From contig MNES01000044.1 in assembly GCA_001917815.1 (NCBI GenBank), positions 1-33,902 of the forward strand: a stretch of DNA of 33,902 nt. Direction: 5' to 3'. Shown one piece after another: positions 22,015-29,992 of the stretch. The DNA comes from Chloroflexi bacterium 13_1_40CM_65_17. GTDB taxonomy: Bacteria; Chloroflexota; Dormibacteria; Dormibacterales; Dormibacteraceae. Position 1 is the first letter of the stretch. Each line of letters begins with the position of its first letter. Both the position numbers and the translations under genes were made by a program. The notes below the pieces were generated by a model. That model did not search any database. It was not told where the DNA came from and saw only the letters and a list, made by a program, of their open reading frames with translations.

Positions 22015-22020
22015 TAGCCT
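22015..22020 (+). promoter_or_regulatory. -10 box for leaderless acyl-CoA dehydrogenase mRNA
   Basis: TAGCCT (22015-22020) ends 7 nt before GTG 22028. No Shine-Dalgarno sequence is present. A divergent minus-strand box CATGCT (22004-21999) lies 6 nt from the opposite gene's start. Confidence 0.45.
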
Positions 22021-22027
22021 CCGAATC

Positions 22028-23200
22028 GTGGATCTGAGCTTCACGGCTGACGAGGAAGCATTCAGGAAAGAGGTCCGCGACTGGCTCGATCGCAATCTCC
22101 CGGCCGAATGGCGCCACAAGGGAGTCGGCGGCTACCGAGAGGAAGAGGAGACCGACCTCCAGCGCCAGTGGCAGCGCCGCCTGCACGAAGCGGGATGGCT
22201 GAAGCTCGCGTGGCCCAAGCAGGCCGGTGGCCGCGCGGCGACGCCTGTGATGCAGGCCATCTACCAGGAGGAGATGGCGAAGGCCGGCGCACCGATCATC
22301 CTCGGCCGGCTCGGTGTGAGCCTTCTCGCGCCGACGCTGCTCGTCCACGGGTCGCAGTGGCAGAAAGACACGTACGTCGAAAAGATCCTTTCCGGTGAGC
22401 TGATCTTCTGCCAGGGATTCAGCGAGCCTGACGCGGGCAGCGACCTCGCGGGTCTCCACGCCCGGGCCGAGCGGCGCGACGGGCACTGGGTTCTCAACGG
22501 ACAGAAGACCTGGTCGAGCGGCGCCCACTACGCGGATAAGAGTTTCCTCCTAGCGCGAAGCGACTCCGAGGCCGAGCCGCACAAAGGCATCTCGTTCTTC
22601 CTGGTCGATATGCACCAGCCTGGCGTCGAGGTGCGCCGGATCCGGCAGATGACGGGGGGCGGGGAGTTCTGCGAGATCTTCCTCTCTGGTGCGGTCGTCG
22701 AAGATCGCGACCTCGTCGGTGAGCCCGGCGCGGGCTGGATGATCGCGATGACGGTCTTCGGTTTCGAGCGCAGCGGCCTTGCGCAGGCAGCACGTTTCGA
22801 GCGCGCTGTCCTGGAGCTGGCAGGCCTCGCAAGAGAGCGTGGCGCAGGTTCGGACGCGACCGTCCGGCAGAAGGTTGCGCAGGCGCAAATCGAGGCGCAC
22901 GTCTTTCGGCTCATCGGACTTCGCAGCCTGACCAGCGCGCAGCAAGGCCACGCGCCAGGACCCGAAGCGTCGCTCACCAAGCTCTACTGGAGTGAGATGG
23001 ACAAGCGCATCCAGGAAACCGCCGTCGGCGTCCAGGGTGCGTACGGAGTGCTCGCGCCCGGCTCGCAATTTGCGGTTGAGGACGGCCGGTGGCAATACGG
23101 ATGGATGTGGGCGCAGGCGGAGACGATCTATGCCGGCTCGTCCGAAATCCAGCGCAACATCATCGCCGAGCGGGTGCTCGGGCTTCCTCGCGGCCGCTGA
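22028..23200 (+). CDS. Acyl-CoA dehydrogenase (FadE type)
   Basis: The 390-aa flavoprotein oxidises an acyl-CoA to the 2-enoyl-CoA. FCQGFSEPDAGSDLA (about 134-148) is the first ACAD signature, followed by HWVLNGQKTWSSGA, and the C-terminal IYAGSSEIQRNIIAERVLG is the second. In MCAD the catalytic Glu sits in the Y-E-G-T motif; here that position is Ala (Y-A-G-S), so the base must be another acidic residue, as in the mycobacterial FadE subfamily that works as heterotetramers. Substrate may be a branched or steroid-like side chain rather than a straight fatty acid. A TGATG overlap links it to two MaoC-like genes. Confidence 0.9.
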   Translation: MDLSFTADEEAFRKEVRDWLDRNLPAEWRHKGVGGYREEEETDLQRQWQRRLHEAGWLKLAWPKQAGGRAATPVMQAIYQEEMAKAGAPIILGRLGVSLLAPTLLVHGSQWQKDTYVEKILSGELIFCQGFSEPDAGSDLAGLHARAERRDGHWVLNGQKTWSSGAHYADKSFLLARSDSEAEPHKGISFFLVDMHQPGVEVRRIRQMTGGGEFCEIFLSGAVVEDRDLVGEPGAGWMIAMTVFGFERSGLAQAARFERAVLELAGLARERGAGSDATVRQKVAQAQIEAHVFRLIGLRSLTSAQQGHAPGPEASLTKLYWSEMDKRIQETAVGVQGAYGVLAPGSQFAVEDGRWQYGWMWAQAETIYAGSSEIQRNIIAERVLGLPRGR

Positions 23201-23616
23201 TGGCCACCACCTCCGCAGTTGATCGCCTGCGCTCTCGTATCGGGCACACCGTGGCGCCGATCTCAGCTACCGTCGAAGCCGGCCACCTGAAGCGATTCAC
23301 CGAGGCGATCGGTGACCCCAATCCGCGCTGGAACACAGAGGCGCCGCCGACGTATCTCGTGGCGCTGGTGCCAGCCTCTATGCACCTTGCCGAGGCCGAG
23401 GAGTACGGCAAGGGCTGGCTCAACGGCGGGAACCGCTTCGAGTACGTGGAGCCCGTCAGAGTGGGCGACCGGATCACTGCTACCGCGAGGGTTGCCGATG
23501 TCTACGAAAAGACAGGATCGAGCGGGTCGCTGCTGTTCATCATCTTCGAGACCGATTACGTCAACCAGCACGGCCGGACTGTGGCGCGCCTACGCGGGAC
23601 CGCGATAAGGCGATGA
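23200..23616 (+). CDS. MaoC-like hotdog protein, N-terminal type (FAS1-like dehydratase domain)
   Basis: The 138-aa product is a single hotdog fold of the MaoC_dehydrat_N type: FTEAIGDPNPRWN near residue 33, then APPTYLVALVPASMHLAEAEEYG, and a final strand with YVNQHGRTVARLRGTAIRR. It lacks the D-x4-H active pair, so it is likely a structural half of a heterodimer with the next gene, in the manner of HadA/HadB and similar pairs. ATG 23200 overlaps the dehydrogenase stop as TGATG and its stop overlaps the next start as ATGA. The gene pair may form an enoyl-CoA hydratase acting on the dehydrogenase product. Confidence 0.78.
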   Translation: MATTSAVDRLRSRIGHTVAPISATVEAGHLKRFTEAIGDPNPRWNTEAPPTYLVALVPASMHLAEAEEYGKGWLNGGNRFEYVEPVRVGDRITATARVADVYEKTGSSGSLLFIIFETDYVNQHGRTVARLRGTAIRR

Positions 23617-24005
23617 CGATGCAGGTCGGGCAAGAGATTCCGGCGCTCGTCAAGCATCCGACCACGCGGCAGCTCGTTCAATACGCGGGCGCCCAGGGCG
23701 ACTTCTACGAGATCCACTATGACCAGGATTTCGCGCGCAGCGTCGCGTTGCCGGGCGTTATCCTGCACGGTCTGCTCAAGGCGGCGTTCCTCGGACAGCT
23801 GGTCACGGACTGGCTTGGCGAGCGCGGGACGCTGAAGAGCTTCGAGGTCAGCTACCGAGGCATCGATGTGCCTGGGCGCCCATACCGATGCCGGGGAAAG
23901 ATCGTAAAGGTGGATGGCCCGAAAATCGAGCTCGAGGTGTGGGGTGAGGACCCCGACGGGAACCGGACCACGGCCGGATCGGCGACAGTCTTGTTGAACG
24001 AGTAG
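23613..24005 (+). CDS. MaoC-like dehydratase / enoyl hydratase
   Basis: The 130-aa product is a single hotdog with the MaoC active loop: YAGAQGDFYEIHYDQDFA, containing Asp and His in the D-x4-H arrangement, followed by GVILHGLLKAAFLGQLV. It hydrates a 2-enoyl thioester (or dehydrates a 3-hydroxyacyl one). Together with the preceding non-catalytic hotdog it probably forms a heterodimer. ATG 23613 overlaps the upstream stop in an ATGA; the following DUF2269 gene starts 3 bp after its stop, so the cluster is one operon with the acyl-CoA dehydrogenase. Confidence 0.88.
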   Translation: MTMQVGQEIPALVKHPTTRQLVQYAGAQGDFYEIHYDQDFARSVALPGVILHGLLKAAFLGQLVTDWLGERGTLKSFEVSYRGIDVPGRPYRCRGKIVKVDGPKIELEVWGEDPDGNRTTAGSATVLLNE

Positions 24006-24008
24006 GCG

Positions 24009-24461
24009 ATGGCGTTCTCGATCGTCAAGTACATCCACATCCTCTCCGCGATCACGGCCGTCGGCTTGAACATCAGCTACACGATCTGGATCCTGCGCGC
24101 TCAGCGCGAGCCTGCTAACACTGCCTTCGCGCTCAAAGGCATCAAGTTCCTCGACGACCGGATCGCGAATCCCGCTTACGGTGTGCTTCTGCTCACGGGT
24201 CTGTTGATGGTGGTACTGCTACCGATTCCGATCACGACTCTATGGATCGTCATCGCGCTCGTTCTATACGCGGTCCTGGTCGTGCTTGCGATCACCCAGT
24301 ACACACCGACGCTGCGGAGTCAGATCAAGCTCGCCGAGGCAGGTGACACGACGTCGGCCGAGTTCAACCGCTTGGCGACGCGCGGGCGGGTCCTGGGTCA
24401 GACGCTGGGCTTGATCGTGCTGGTGATACTCGCCATGATGGTCTTCAAACCCCACCTGTAG
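24009..24461 (+). CDS. DUF2269-family membrane protein
   Basis: The 150-aa product has four hydrophobic segments (about 5-27, 55-78, 80-101, 125-145). The FSIVKYIHILSAITAVGLNI opening, with a conserved His in the first helix, and the RIANPAYGVLLLTGLLMV segment match the DUF2269 family of predicted integral membrane proteins. Function is unknown; helix histidines could bind heme, but this is speculative. ATG lies 3 bp after the MaoC-like gene. Its last 64 bp overlap the 3' end of a convergent gene, an unusually long overlap. Confidence 0.8.
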   Translation: MAFSIVKYIHILSAITAVGLNISYTIWILRAQREPANTAFALKGIKFLDDRIANPAYGVLLLTGLLMVVLLPIPITTLWIVIALVLYAVLVVLAITQYTPTLRSQIKLAEAGDTTSAEFNRLATRGRVLGQTLGLIVLVILAMMVFKPHL

Positions 24462-25165
24462 GGGACCTCCGGCCGCAGCGCGAATCCGGCGCGCATCACG
24501 AGCATCACCGAGGCGTCGATCACGCAGTATCCGCCCGCGATGACAGACGGCGGATTGCCGGACGGGATGTGCGTCCATGGCGCCACCGGCAGCCAGTACC
24601 AGTTGCCGAACGATGTGCCGAATATCTCGAGCACGCCGGTGGCGATGAAGATGGCGGCGAACAGGGACCACCGCGGCGAGCGGAGCACGAACCAGGCGAA
24701 GAGCGGAAGGCAAAGGGCGCCCTGAAGGTCGAAGCGGCCGGTCAGCAGAGGGAGCACAGTCAGTCCGGCCAACGCCCACACGCCCGCGCCCGCGAGGATC
24801 ACGTACGCCACGTAGCGCCCGTGCTTCATGACGACCGGCGTGCCCGCCGCAAGCAATCCGAACAGGTACACGCCTCCGTGCCCGGGCGGAACGAACAAGG
24901 GCACGTTGTGGAGCCGATATCGATAGACACCCCAGATCAACGATCCGAAGATTTCGAACCCTGTGGCGACGACGACGCAAATCCAGACCTGCAGGCGTTG
25001 CTGCCTCGGCACCTTCAGCGTGGCGAAGTAAAGCGCCGCGAAGGTGAGCACGCCCAGGAGCCACTGCTGCCACATCGCCGTGATGTGGCTGTCGGCGAGC
25101 AACAAGAGCGGTAGGTACGTGAGCACGTAGGCGTGGAGCCAGTACGGCTTGAAGCGGGTCAGCAC
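24398..25165 (-). CDS. Conserved multi-pass membrane protein of unknown function
   Basis: The 255-aa product has about seven to eight hydrophobic helices. Distinctive segments are LFVPPGHGGVYLFGL and a C-terminal NWYWLPVAPWTHIPSGNPPS ahead of a helix with GGYCVIDA. The same type of protein occurs in actinobacteria as an unnamed membrane protein, but I do not recognise a function. The start is GTG or similar at 25165, 22 bp beyond a strong hairpin that follows livJ, so it probably has its own promoter. The 3' end overlaps DUF2269 by 64 bp on the opposite strand; the tail TSTIKPSV is encoded there and may be shorter in the real protein. Confidence 0.72.
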   Translation of the reverse strand: MLTRFKPYWLHAYVLTYLPLLLLADSHITAMWQQWLLGVLTFAALYFATLKVPRQQRLQVWICVVVATGFEIFGSLIWGVYRYRLHNVPLFVPPGHGGVYLFGLLAAGTPVVMKHGRYVAYVILAGAGVWALAGLTVLPLLTGRFDLQGALCLPLFAWFVLRSPRWSLFAAIFIATGVLEIFGTSFGNWYWLPVAPWTHIPSGNPPSVIAGGYCVIDASVMLVMRAGFALRPEVPYRWGLKTIMASITSTIKPSV

Positions 25166-25187
25166 CGACGAAATGTTAATGGGGAGT

Positions 25188-25209
25188 GGGGGCGGCGCCG
25201 GCCGCCCCC
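25188..25209. terminator. Strong GC hairpin after livJ, probable terminator
   Basis: GGGGGCGGC (25188-25196) pairs perfectly with GCCGCCCCC (25201-25209) around GCCG. It lies 10 bp after the minus-strand livJ stop and before the next minus-strand gene. There is no T-run, so termination efficiency is uncertain, but the position supports an operon end. Confidence 0.6.
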
Positions 25210-25218
25210 GAAGAATTG

Positions 25219-26454
25219 CTACTTCAGCGTTCCGCGCTCGTTGATCAGGGTGCCCTGAAGCGTCCAGCCGGTTCCGTTCCAGGTGATCACTTGCTCTTGC
25301 ATGATCGGGAAGTGGTCGCTCGACGTCGTTTTGACCACGACCCCTGGGAGCAGGAACGGGTTGGTCTCGTTCAGCTGGTTGGCGGCGATGTTGAGGACAT
25401 TGGCGCGCGTCATGTTAGAACCAGCCTGCTTGAGGACGTCGACCATCGTGTAGGCCACGGCGACGCCGTAGATGTTGAAACCGTCATTGACGTTGCAGTT
25501 CGTGCAGTTTGCGATTGCCTGCTTGTAAAGCTTCATGCCCGCGTCGGCGTCCCATTGAGGGTCGGTCGGGTCCTTGATGTAACCGACGCTCGTCACGTTT
25601 TTCAGAGCCGCGCCGGCCTTCTTCGCGATGCCCATATAGACCTGCGGGTTAGAGACGGAGTTCAGGTAGATCGCCGGTTCCCAGTGCAGGGCGGTGACGG
25701 TCGCCAGTGACTTGATGGTGAACCCCGGCGTGGTGAACAGGAAGAGAGTGTCGGCACCGGCGGCCTTGAGCTTCGAGAGCTGTGCCGCGGGTGTCGCGGC
25801 AGTCACGTCGTAGGTCTCTTTGTCGACGATCATCGTCGACGCCGAGGAACCAAGCCCATCGGTCAAGCCCTTCAAATAGTCCTGGCCGTAGTCATCGTTC
25901 TGGTAGAGGACGCCGATTTTCGCGCTGGTGTGGTTGGTGGTGATGTCCTTGGCGTAGATCCGCGACTCACCCTGGTACGGCGGCTGCCAACCTAGGGTGT
26001 AGGTGTTCTTGGAGTAGTCCGCTCCCCACGTGGTCGCCCCCGTGGCCACGAAGAGCTGCGGGACTTTCTGGCCGTTCAGATAGTCCCGCACCGAAGTCTG
26101 AGTCTGTGTACCGAGGCCGCTGAACATCGCGAAAACCTTGTCCTGCTCAACCAGCTGCTTGGTCAGCGGGACGGTGTTGGCGGGGTTGTAGACGTCGTCG
26201 AGGATCTTCAACGTGATGTGCCGGCCGTTGATCCCCCCGTTGTTGTTGACGTAGGTGAAATAGGCGTTCTCGGCATTGGAGATGGTCCCGTAGGCGGCCG
26301 CCGCCCCCGACAGGGCATTCGTGTTGCCCAGGAGAATCTCAGTGCTGGTGATCCCGACGTCCGTCTGGGCTGTCGGGGTGGCCGACCCGCCACAAGCGGC
26401 AAGGGCCATGAGAACGGCTGCGATCGCAGCGATGCGAGACCCGGTCGTTGCCAT
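25219..26454 (-). CDS. livJ: Branched-chain amino acid-type ABC transporter substrate-binding lipoprotein
   Basis: This is the extracellular receptor of a HAAT-family importer. ATG 26454 is chosen because GGGAGGA lies 8-9 nt upstream and the product then opens with a lipoprotein signal (MALAACGGS, lipid Cys at residue 21); the in-frame TTG/ATG upstream at 26502 adds a 16-residue leader without signal character. The body shows the type I periplasmic-binding fold: GITSTEILLGNTNALSGAAA, a YVNNNGGINGRHI segment, and VLYQNDDYGQDYLKGL. Ligand might be branched-chain amino acids, amides or urea; it cannot be told. The gene is last in the transporter operon, with an AT-rich 47-bp spacer after livM that may hold a second promoter. 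Confidence 0.9.
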   Translation of the reverse strand: MATTGSRIAAIAAVLMALAACGGSATPTAQTDVGITSTEILLGNTNALSGAAAAYGTISNAENAYFTYVNNNGGINGRHITLKILDDVYNPANTVPLTKQLVEQDKVFAMFSGLGTQTQTSVRDYLNGQKVPQLFVATGATTWGADYSKNTYTLGWQPPYQGESRIYAKDITTNHTSAKIGVLYQNDDYGQDYLKGLTDGLGSSASTMIVDKETYDVTAATPAAQLSKLKAAGADTLFLFTTPGFTIKSLATVTALHWEPAIYLNSVSNPQVYMGIAKKAGAALKNVTSVGYIKDPTDPQWDADAGMKLYKQAIANCTNCNVNDGFNIYGVAVAYTMVDVLKQAGSNMTRANVLNIAANQLNETNPFLLPGVVVKTTSSDHFPIMQEQVITWNGTGWTLQGTLINERGTLK

Positions 26455-26501
26455 AGAAGTTCCTCCCGCTTTTATGAAGATGTATTTAACAGTCTTTTGC
26501 A

Positions 26502-27593
26502 CTACACAGTCTGGGGATCGGGCGGTATATGTCCACTCTCGCGATCAGCAGCCCCTCGTAGGCGCCGCCGGAGGCGGTTGTATCCGGCTGTGGCCAGGCC
26601 GACGATGCCGTTGGGGGCGAAGATCATCAGCAAGATCAAAACCACGCCGTAAGTGACTGCCGGGCCCGCCTTTACGACCGTCGCGACAATCTGGCTCGGG
26701 ATCCATGTCTGTGTAGGGACCCATTGGTTTGACTCGATGGGCAGGAAGTAAGCGAAGATCCCGCCGAGCAGCGGCCCGGGGATGGAGGCGAGGCCGCCGA
26801 CCACCGCCCCTACGAGGAGCTGGATCGAGAGGGAGACCGGGAATGTGTCCGGGCTGATGTAGCCCGTCGCGAGGCCCAGGAGCGAGCCCGCGATTCCCGC
26901 ATAGAGGGCCGAGATTCCAAACGCCAGCGTCTTGTAGCCGGAGATGTTGATTCCCGAAGCGGCGGCGGCCACCTCGCCGTCGCGGATCGCGCGCATCGCT
27001 CGTCCGGCGCGGTGCCGCACGAGATTCCACGCCAGCCAGAAAAGGACGAGCGCATAGGCGAACGTCACGTAATAGACCCATTGGTCGGACGTCATCGCGG
27101 AACCGGTCAGCATCGTGAACCCGTCCTTGGCGAGCTGGGGTACCACGACCGGTGGCAGGCTGATTCCCTGGACGCCGCCGGTGAGCCCGACCGGCCGCTT
27201 GATGAGGCTGGGCATGACGACCGCGAGTGCGAATGTCGCGAGCGCCAGATACAGCGCGGAGAGTCGCAGCGCAGGCACGCCAAACAGGAAGCCCACCATC
27301 CCGGTGAGCAGGCCCGCAATGGGGATGGTCACGAGGTAATCCATCTTGTAGCGGTGTGCGAGGATCGCGGATGCGTAAGCGCCGAATGCCATGAATGCGC
27401 CATGGCCCAGTGATAGCTGGCCGCTGTAGCCGACCAGGATGTTGAGGCCCATGATCGCGATCGCGAGGATGAGCGCCAGCGCCCACTGGCCGGCCTGGAA
27501 GCTGCTGATCACGGTCGGAAACCCGGCGAAGAAGAGGACGACCACGACCACGAGCCAGTAACGCGGTGGCGCGGTGCGGATGCGTTGAAGCAC
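26502..27593 (-). CDS. livM: Branched-chain amino acid ABC transporter permease LivM
   Basis: The 363-aa product is the second permease of the HAAT importer, with about ten membrane segments. Family markers are GLNILVGYSGQLSLGHGAF, VGLTGGVQGI, the EAA-type loop RAMRAIRDGEVAAAASGINI, and GISALYAGIAGSLLGL. The C-terminal RLRRRLRGAADRES is a cytoplasmic tail. GTG 27593 is 3 bp after the livH stop, consistent with coupled translation. LivM pairs with LivH to form the transmembrane path. Confidence 0.95.
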   Translation of the reverse strand: MLQRIRTAPPRYWLVVVVVLFFAGFPTVISSFQAGQWALALILAIAIMGLNILVGYSGQLSLGHGAFMAFGAYASAILAHRYKMDYLVTIPIAGLLTGMVGFLFGVPALRLSALYLALATFALAVVMPSLIKRPVGLTGGVQGISLPPVVVPQLAKDGFTMLTGSAMTSDQWVYYVTFAYALVLFWLAWNLVRHRAGRAMRAIRDGEVAAAASGINISGYKTLAFGISALYAGIAGSLLGLATGYISPDTFPVSLSIQLLVGAVVGGLASIPGPLLGGIFAYFLPIESNQWVPTQTWIPSQIVATVVKAGPAVTYGVVLILLMIFAPNGIVGLATAGYNRLRRRLRGAADRESGHIPPDPQTV

Positions 27594-27596
27594 TGT

Positions 27597-28478
27597 CTAG
27601 ACTCGGCGGACGCTGGGACGGCCGAACAGGCCGTTGGGCTTGATCACCAGGACGGTGATGATGATCGCGAGGGCGACGGCGAGCTGGAGGTCGCCTCCGA
27701 CGAAAGGTATGTACGCACCGGCGAGGTTGACGGTCACACCGACGATCAGTCCTCCGACGACTGCGCCCAGCGGGCTCTCGATGCCGCCGAGGACCGCCGC
27801 GGCGAAGGCGTAGATGATGATCGTCTGCATCATGTTGGGCTCGAGCAGCAGGATCGGGGCGACCATGATCCCGGACACTGCACCGACAGCCGACGCGAGG
27901 CCCCAACCGAGCGCGAGCATCCAGCTCACGTGCACGCCGAGCAGGCGGCTGGCCTCTGGGTGGTGCGCGGCGGCTCGCATGGTGAGTCCAATCGTGGTCC
28001 GCTGGAGCAGCAGATAGATCAGGAGCAAAACAACTGTTGAGACCCCGATCACGCCGAGGTCGCGGTAGCTTACGAAAGCTCCCAACAGGTTCACGGTCTG
28101 CGCCGAGAAGGGGCTCGGAAACGACCGCGGGACGTAGCCGAAGATGAAGCCCGCGACGCCGTTGACCAACGTCGCGAGGCCGAGGGTCACGATGACCAGC
28201 GTCAGGATGGGTGCGCGCTCCACCGGGCGGATCACGATCCGTTGCACCAGGATGCCGCCGGCAAACGCGACCACGAGCGTGACCGGGAAGGCGATCCAGT
28301 AGCTGACCCCGTGATCCACGAGCGTGAACGCTATGAAGGTCGCGAGCATGGCCATCTCGCCCTGGGCGAAGTTGACCAGACCCATCGCGTTGTAGATGAG
28401 GACGAGCGCAAGCGCGAGGCTGGCGAAGATGCCACCGCTGGCGATGCCGCTGACGATCTGCTGGAGGAATTCCTGCAT
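27597..28478 (-). CDS. livH: Branched-chain amino acid ABC transporter permease LivH
   Basis: The 293-aa product has about eight membrane segments. The N-terminal SGIASGGIFASLALALVLIY and NFAQGEMAMLATFIA are typical LivH helices, and the EAA-type loop TMRAAAHHPEASRLLGV contacts the ATPases. The LVIKPNGLFGR ending is also standard. The start abuts the livF stop without a gap (28478/28479), and the gene lies between livF and livM, so all four transport components plus the receptor are in one block. Confidence 0.95.
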   Translation of the reverse strand: MQEFLQQIVSGIASGGIFASLALALVLIYNAMGLVNFAQGEMAMLATFIAFTLVDHGVSYWIAFPVTLVVAFAGGILVQRIVIRPVERAPILTLVIVTLGLATLVNGVAGFIFGYVPRSFPSPFSAQTVNLLGAFVSYRDLGVIGVSTVVLLLIYLLLQRTTIGLTMRAAAHHPEASRLLGVHVSWMLALGWGLASAVGAVSGIMVAPILLLEPNMMQTIIIYAFAAAVLGGIESPLGAVVGGLIVGVTVNLAGAYIPFVGGDLQLAVALAIIITVLVIKPNGLFGRPSVRRV

Positions 28479-29195
28479 CTAGTAACCCAGATAAGAGCGA
28501 CGCACTGACTCATTGCCCTTCAGCTCCGCGCTCGCTCCCTTGACCGCCACACGTCCGACCTCCAACACGTAGGCGTCGGTCGACATCTCCAGCGCGAGGC
28601 GGGCATTCTGCTCGACGAGCAGCACCGCGACGTGGTCGGCTTGATTGAAGGTGCGAATGATCTCGAAGATCGATCGAACAACCAGCGGCGCAAGTCCAAG
28701 CGAGGGTTCGTCGAGCAGCATCAATCGCGGTTGCATGAGCATCGCCCGCGCGATGGCCAGCATCTGCTGCTCGCCGCCGGAAAGCGTGCTGGCAGAAAGG
28801 TTGCGCCGCTCGCGCAGGACGGGGAAGTATTCGAAGACGCGGTCGTAATCCTTGCGAACGGCGGTGGCGCCGTCCTTTCTCCTGTGTGCGCCGAGCTTCA
28901 GGTTCTCGTCGACGGTGAGCTCGGTCAGAATGCCCCTGCCTTCAGGCACATGAGCGATGCCCACGCCCACGATGTCCTCGGTGTGCATCCGACGCAGCGA
29001 ACGGCCGGCGAAACGGATTTCGCCGAGCCACCTGAGTCCTCCAGTGATGGCTCGAAGCGTGGTCGTCTTTCCGGCCCCGTTGGCGCCGAGCAGCGAGACG
29101 ATGCCGCCTTCGGGCACCGCAAGCGAAACGCCGTGAAGCACGGACGTCGGCCCGTAACCGCAGCGGACGTCCTCCAGCTCCAGGAGTGCGGACAC
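28479..29195 (-). CDS. livF: Branched-chain amino acid ABC transporter ATP-binding protein LivF
   Basis: The 238-aa ATPase has Walker A GANGAGKTT (37-45), signature LSGGEQQ (138-144) and Walker B LMLLDEPS (158-165). VPEGRGILTELTVDENLKLG, with the PEGR-(H/G) segment, is the LivF hallmark that separates it from LivG. The start overlaps the livG stop by one base, and the stop touches livH. It powers transport together with LivG. Confidence 0.96.
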   Translation of the reverse strand: MSALLELEDVRCGYGPTSVLHGVSLAVPEGGIVSLLGANGAGKTTTLRAITGGLRWLGEIRFAGRSLRRMHTEDIVGVGIAHVPEGRGILTELTVDENLKLGAHRRKDGATAVRKDYDRVFEYFPVLRERRNLSASTLSGGEQQMLAIARAMLMQPRLMLLDEPSLGLAPLVVRSIFEIIRTFNQADHVAVLLVEQNARLALEMSTDAYVLEVGRVAVKGASAELKGNESVRRSYLGY

Positions 29196-29956
29196 TATGC
29201 GGCGCCCAAGTACGCCTCGATGACGGCGGGGTTTCGCTGGACCTCGGAGGGGTTGCCCTCGGCGATCTTCTTGCCGAAGTCGAGGACCACCACCCGGTCC
29301 GAGATGCCCATCACAAAACCCATGTGGTGCTCCACCAAGAGCATCGTCACCCCGAGCTCTGTGTGCACGCGCCGAAGCAAGCGGGACATCCCGTCGACCT
29401 CTTCATGACTGATGCCACCGGCAGGCTCATCGAGAAGGAGCAGGCGCGGCTTCGAAACCAGAGCGCGCGCCAGCTCGACCCGTTTCTGGGTGCCGAAGGG
29501 CAAAGTCGCGACGGGATGACTTGCACGCGCCGCTAGGCCGACAAAGTCCAGAACCTCGAGGGCTCGCTTGCGCGACGCCGACTCGGCGTTCATCGCCGCA
29601 GGCATGGGCACCGATGACGCGAGCCAGCCGCTGCGCGTCCTGATGTGATCGCCGACCATCACGTTGTCGAGCACGGTCATCGAACGGAACAGGGCGAGGT
29701 TTTGAAACGTTCGCGCGACTCCATGCCGGATGACTTCGTGCGGAGCGAGCCGGGTCACAGGCGTGCCGTCGAAGAGGACGGCACCTGCCCCAGGTTTATA
29801 GACGCGCGTGATGATGTTGAAGAGGGTTGTCTTGCCCGCGCCGTTGGGTCCGATGAGGCCCACGACCTGGTCTGCCTCGACCGAGAAGGACACGTGGTCG
29901 AGGGCGACGACTCCGCCGAAGCTGACTGCCAGTTCGCGGACCTCGAGGAGCGCCAC
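29195..29956 (-). CDS. livG: Branched-chain amino acid ABC transporter ATP-binding protein LivG
   Basis: The 253-aa ATPase has Walker A GPNGAGKTT (36-44), GVARTFQNLALFRSMTVLDN in the Q-loop region and Walker B LLLLDEP. The signature is LPFGTQKRVE rather than LSGGQ, as in most LivG proteins. Helices after VGLAARASHPVATL and the VMGISDRVVVLDFGK end fit the family. GTG 29956 follows TACACT (minus strand, 29972-29967) by 10 nt, so the transporter may have its own promoter. The upstream neighbour on the same strand is the Pro/Ser-rich protein, 36 bp away, so cotranscription is also possible. Confidence 0.95.
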   Translation of the reverse strand: MALLEVRELAVSFGGVVALDHVSFSVEADQVVGLIGPNGAGKTTLFNIITRVYKPGAGAVLFDGTPVTRLAPHEVIRHGVARTFQNLALFRSMTVLDNVMVGDHIRTRSGWLASSVPMPAAMNAESASRKRALEVLDFVGLAARASHPVATLPFGTQKRVELARALVSKPRLLLLDEPAGGISHEEVDGMSRLLRRVHTELGVTMLLVEHHMGFVMGISDRVVVLDFGKKIAEGNPSEVQRNPAVIEAYLGAA

Positions 29957-29992
29957 TTCGCGGGTCAGTGTAAGGAGGCTCGCCTCGAGTGG

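Noticed and set aside
26545-27906. 453-aa minus-strand frame over livM and livH
   Set aside because: Arg/His/Pro-rich, no domain, and out of frame with two clear permease genes.
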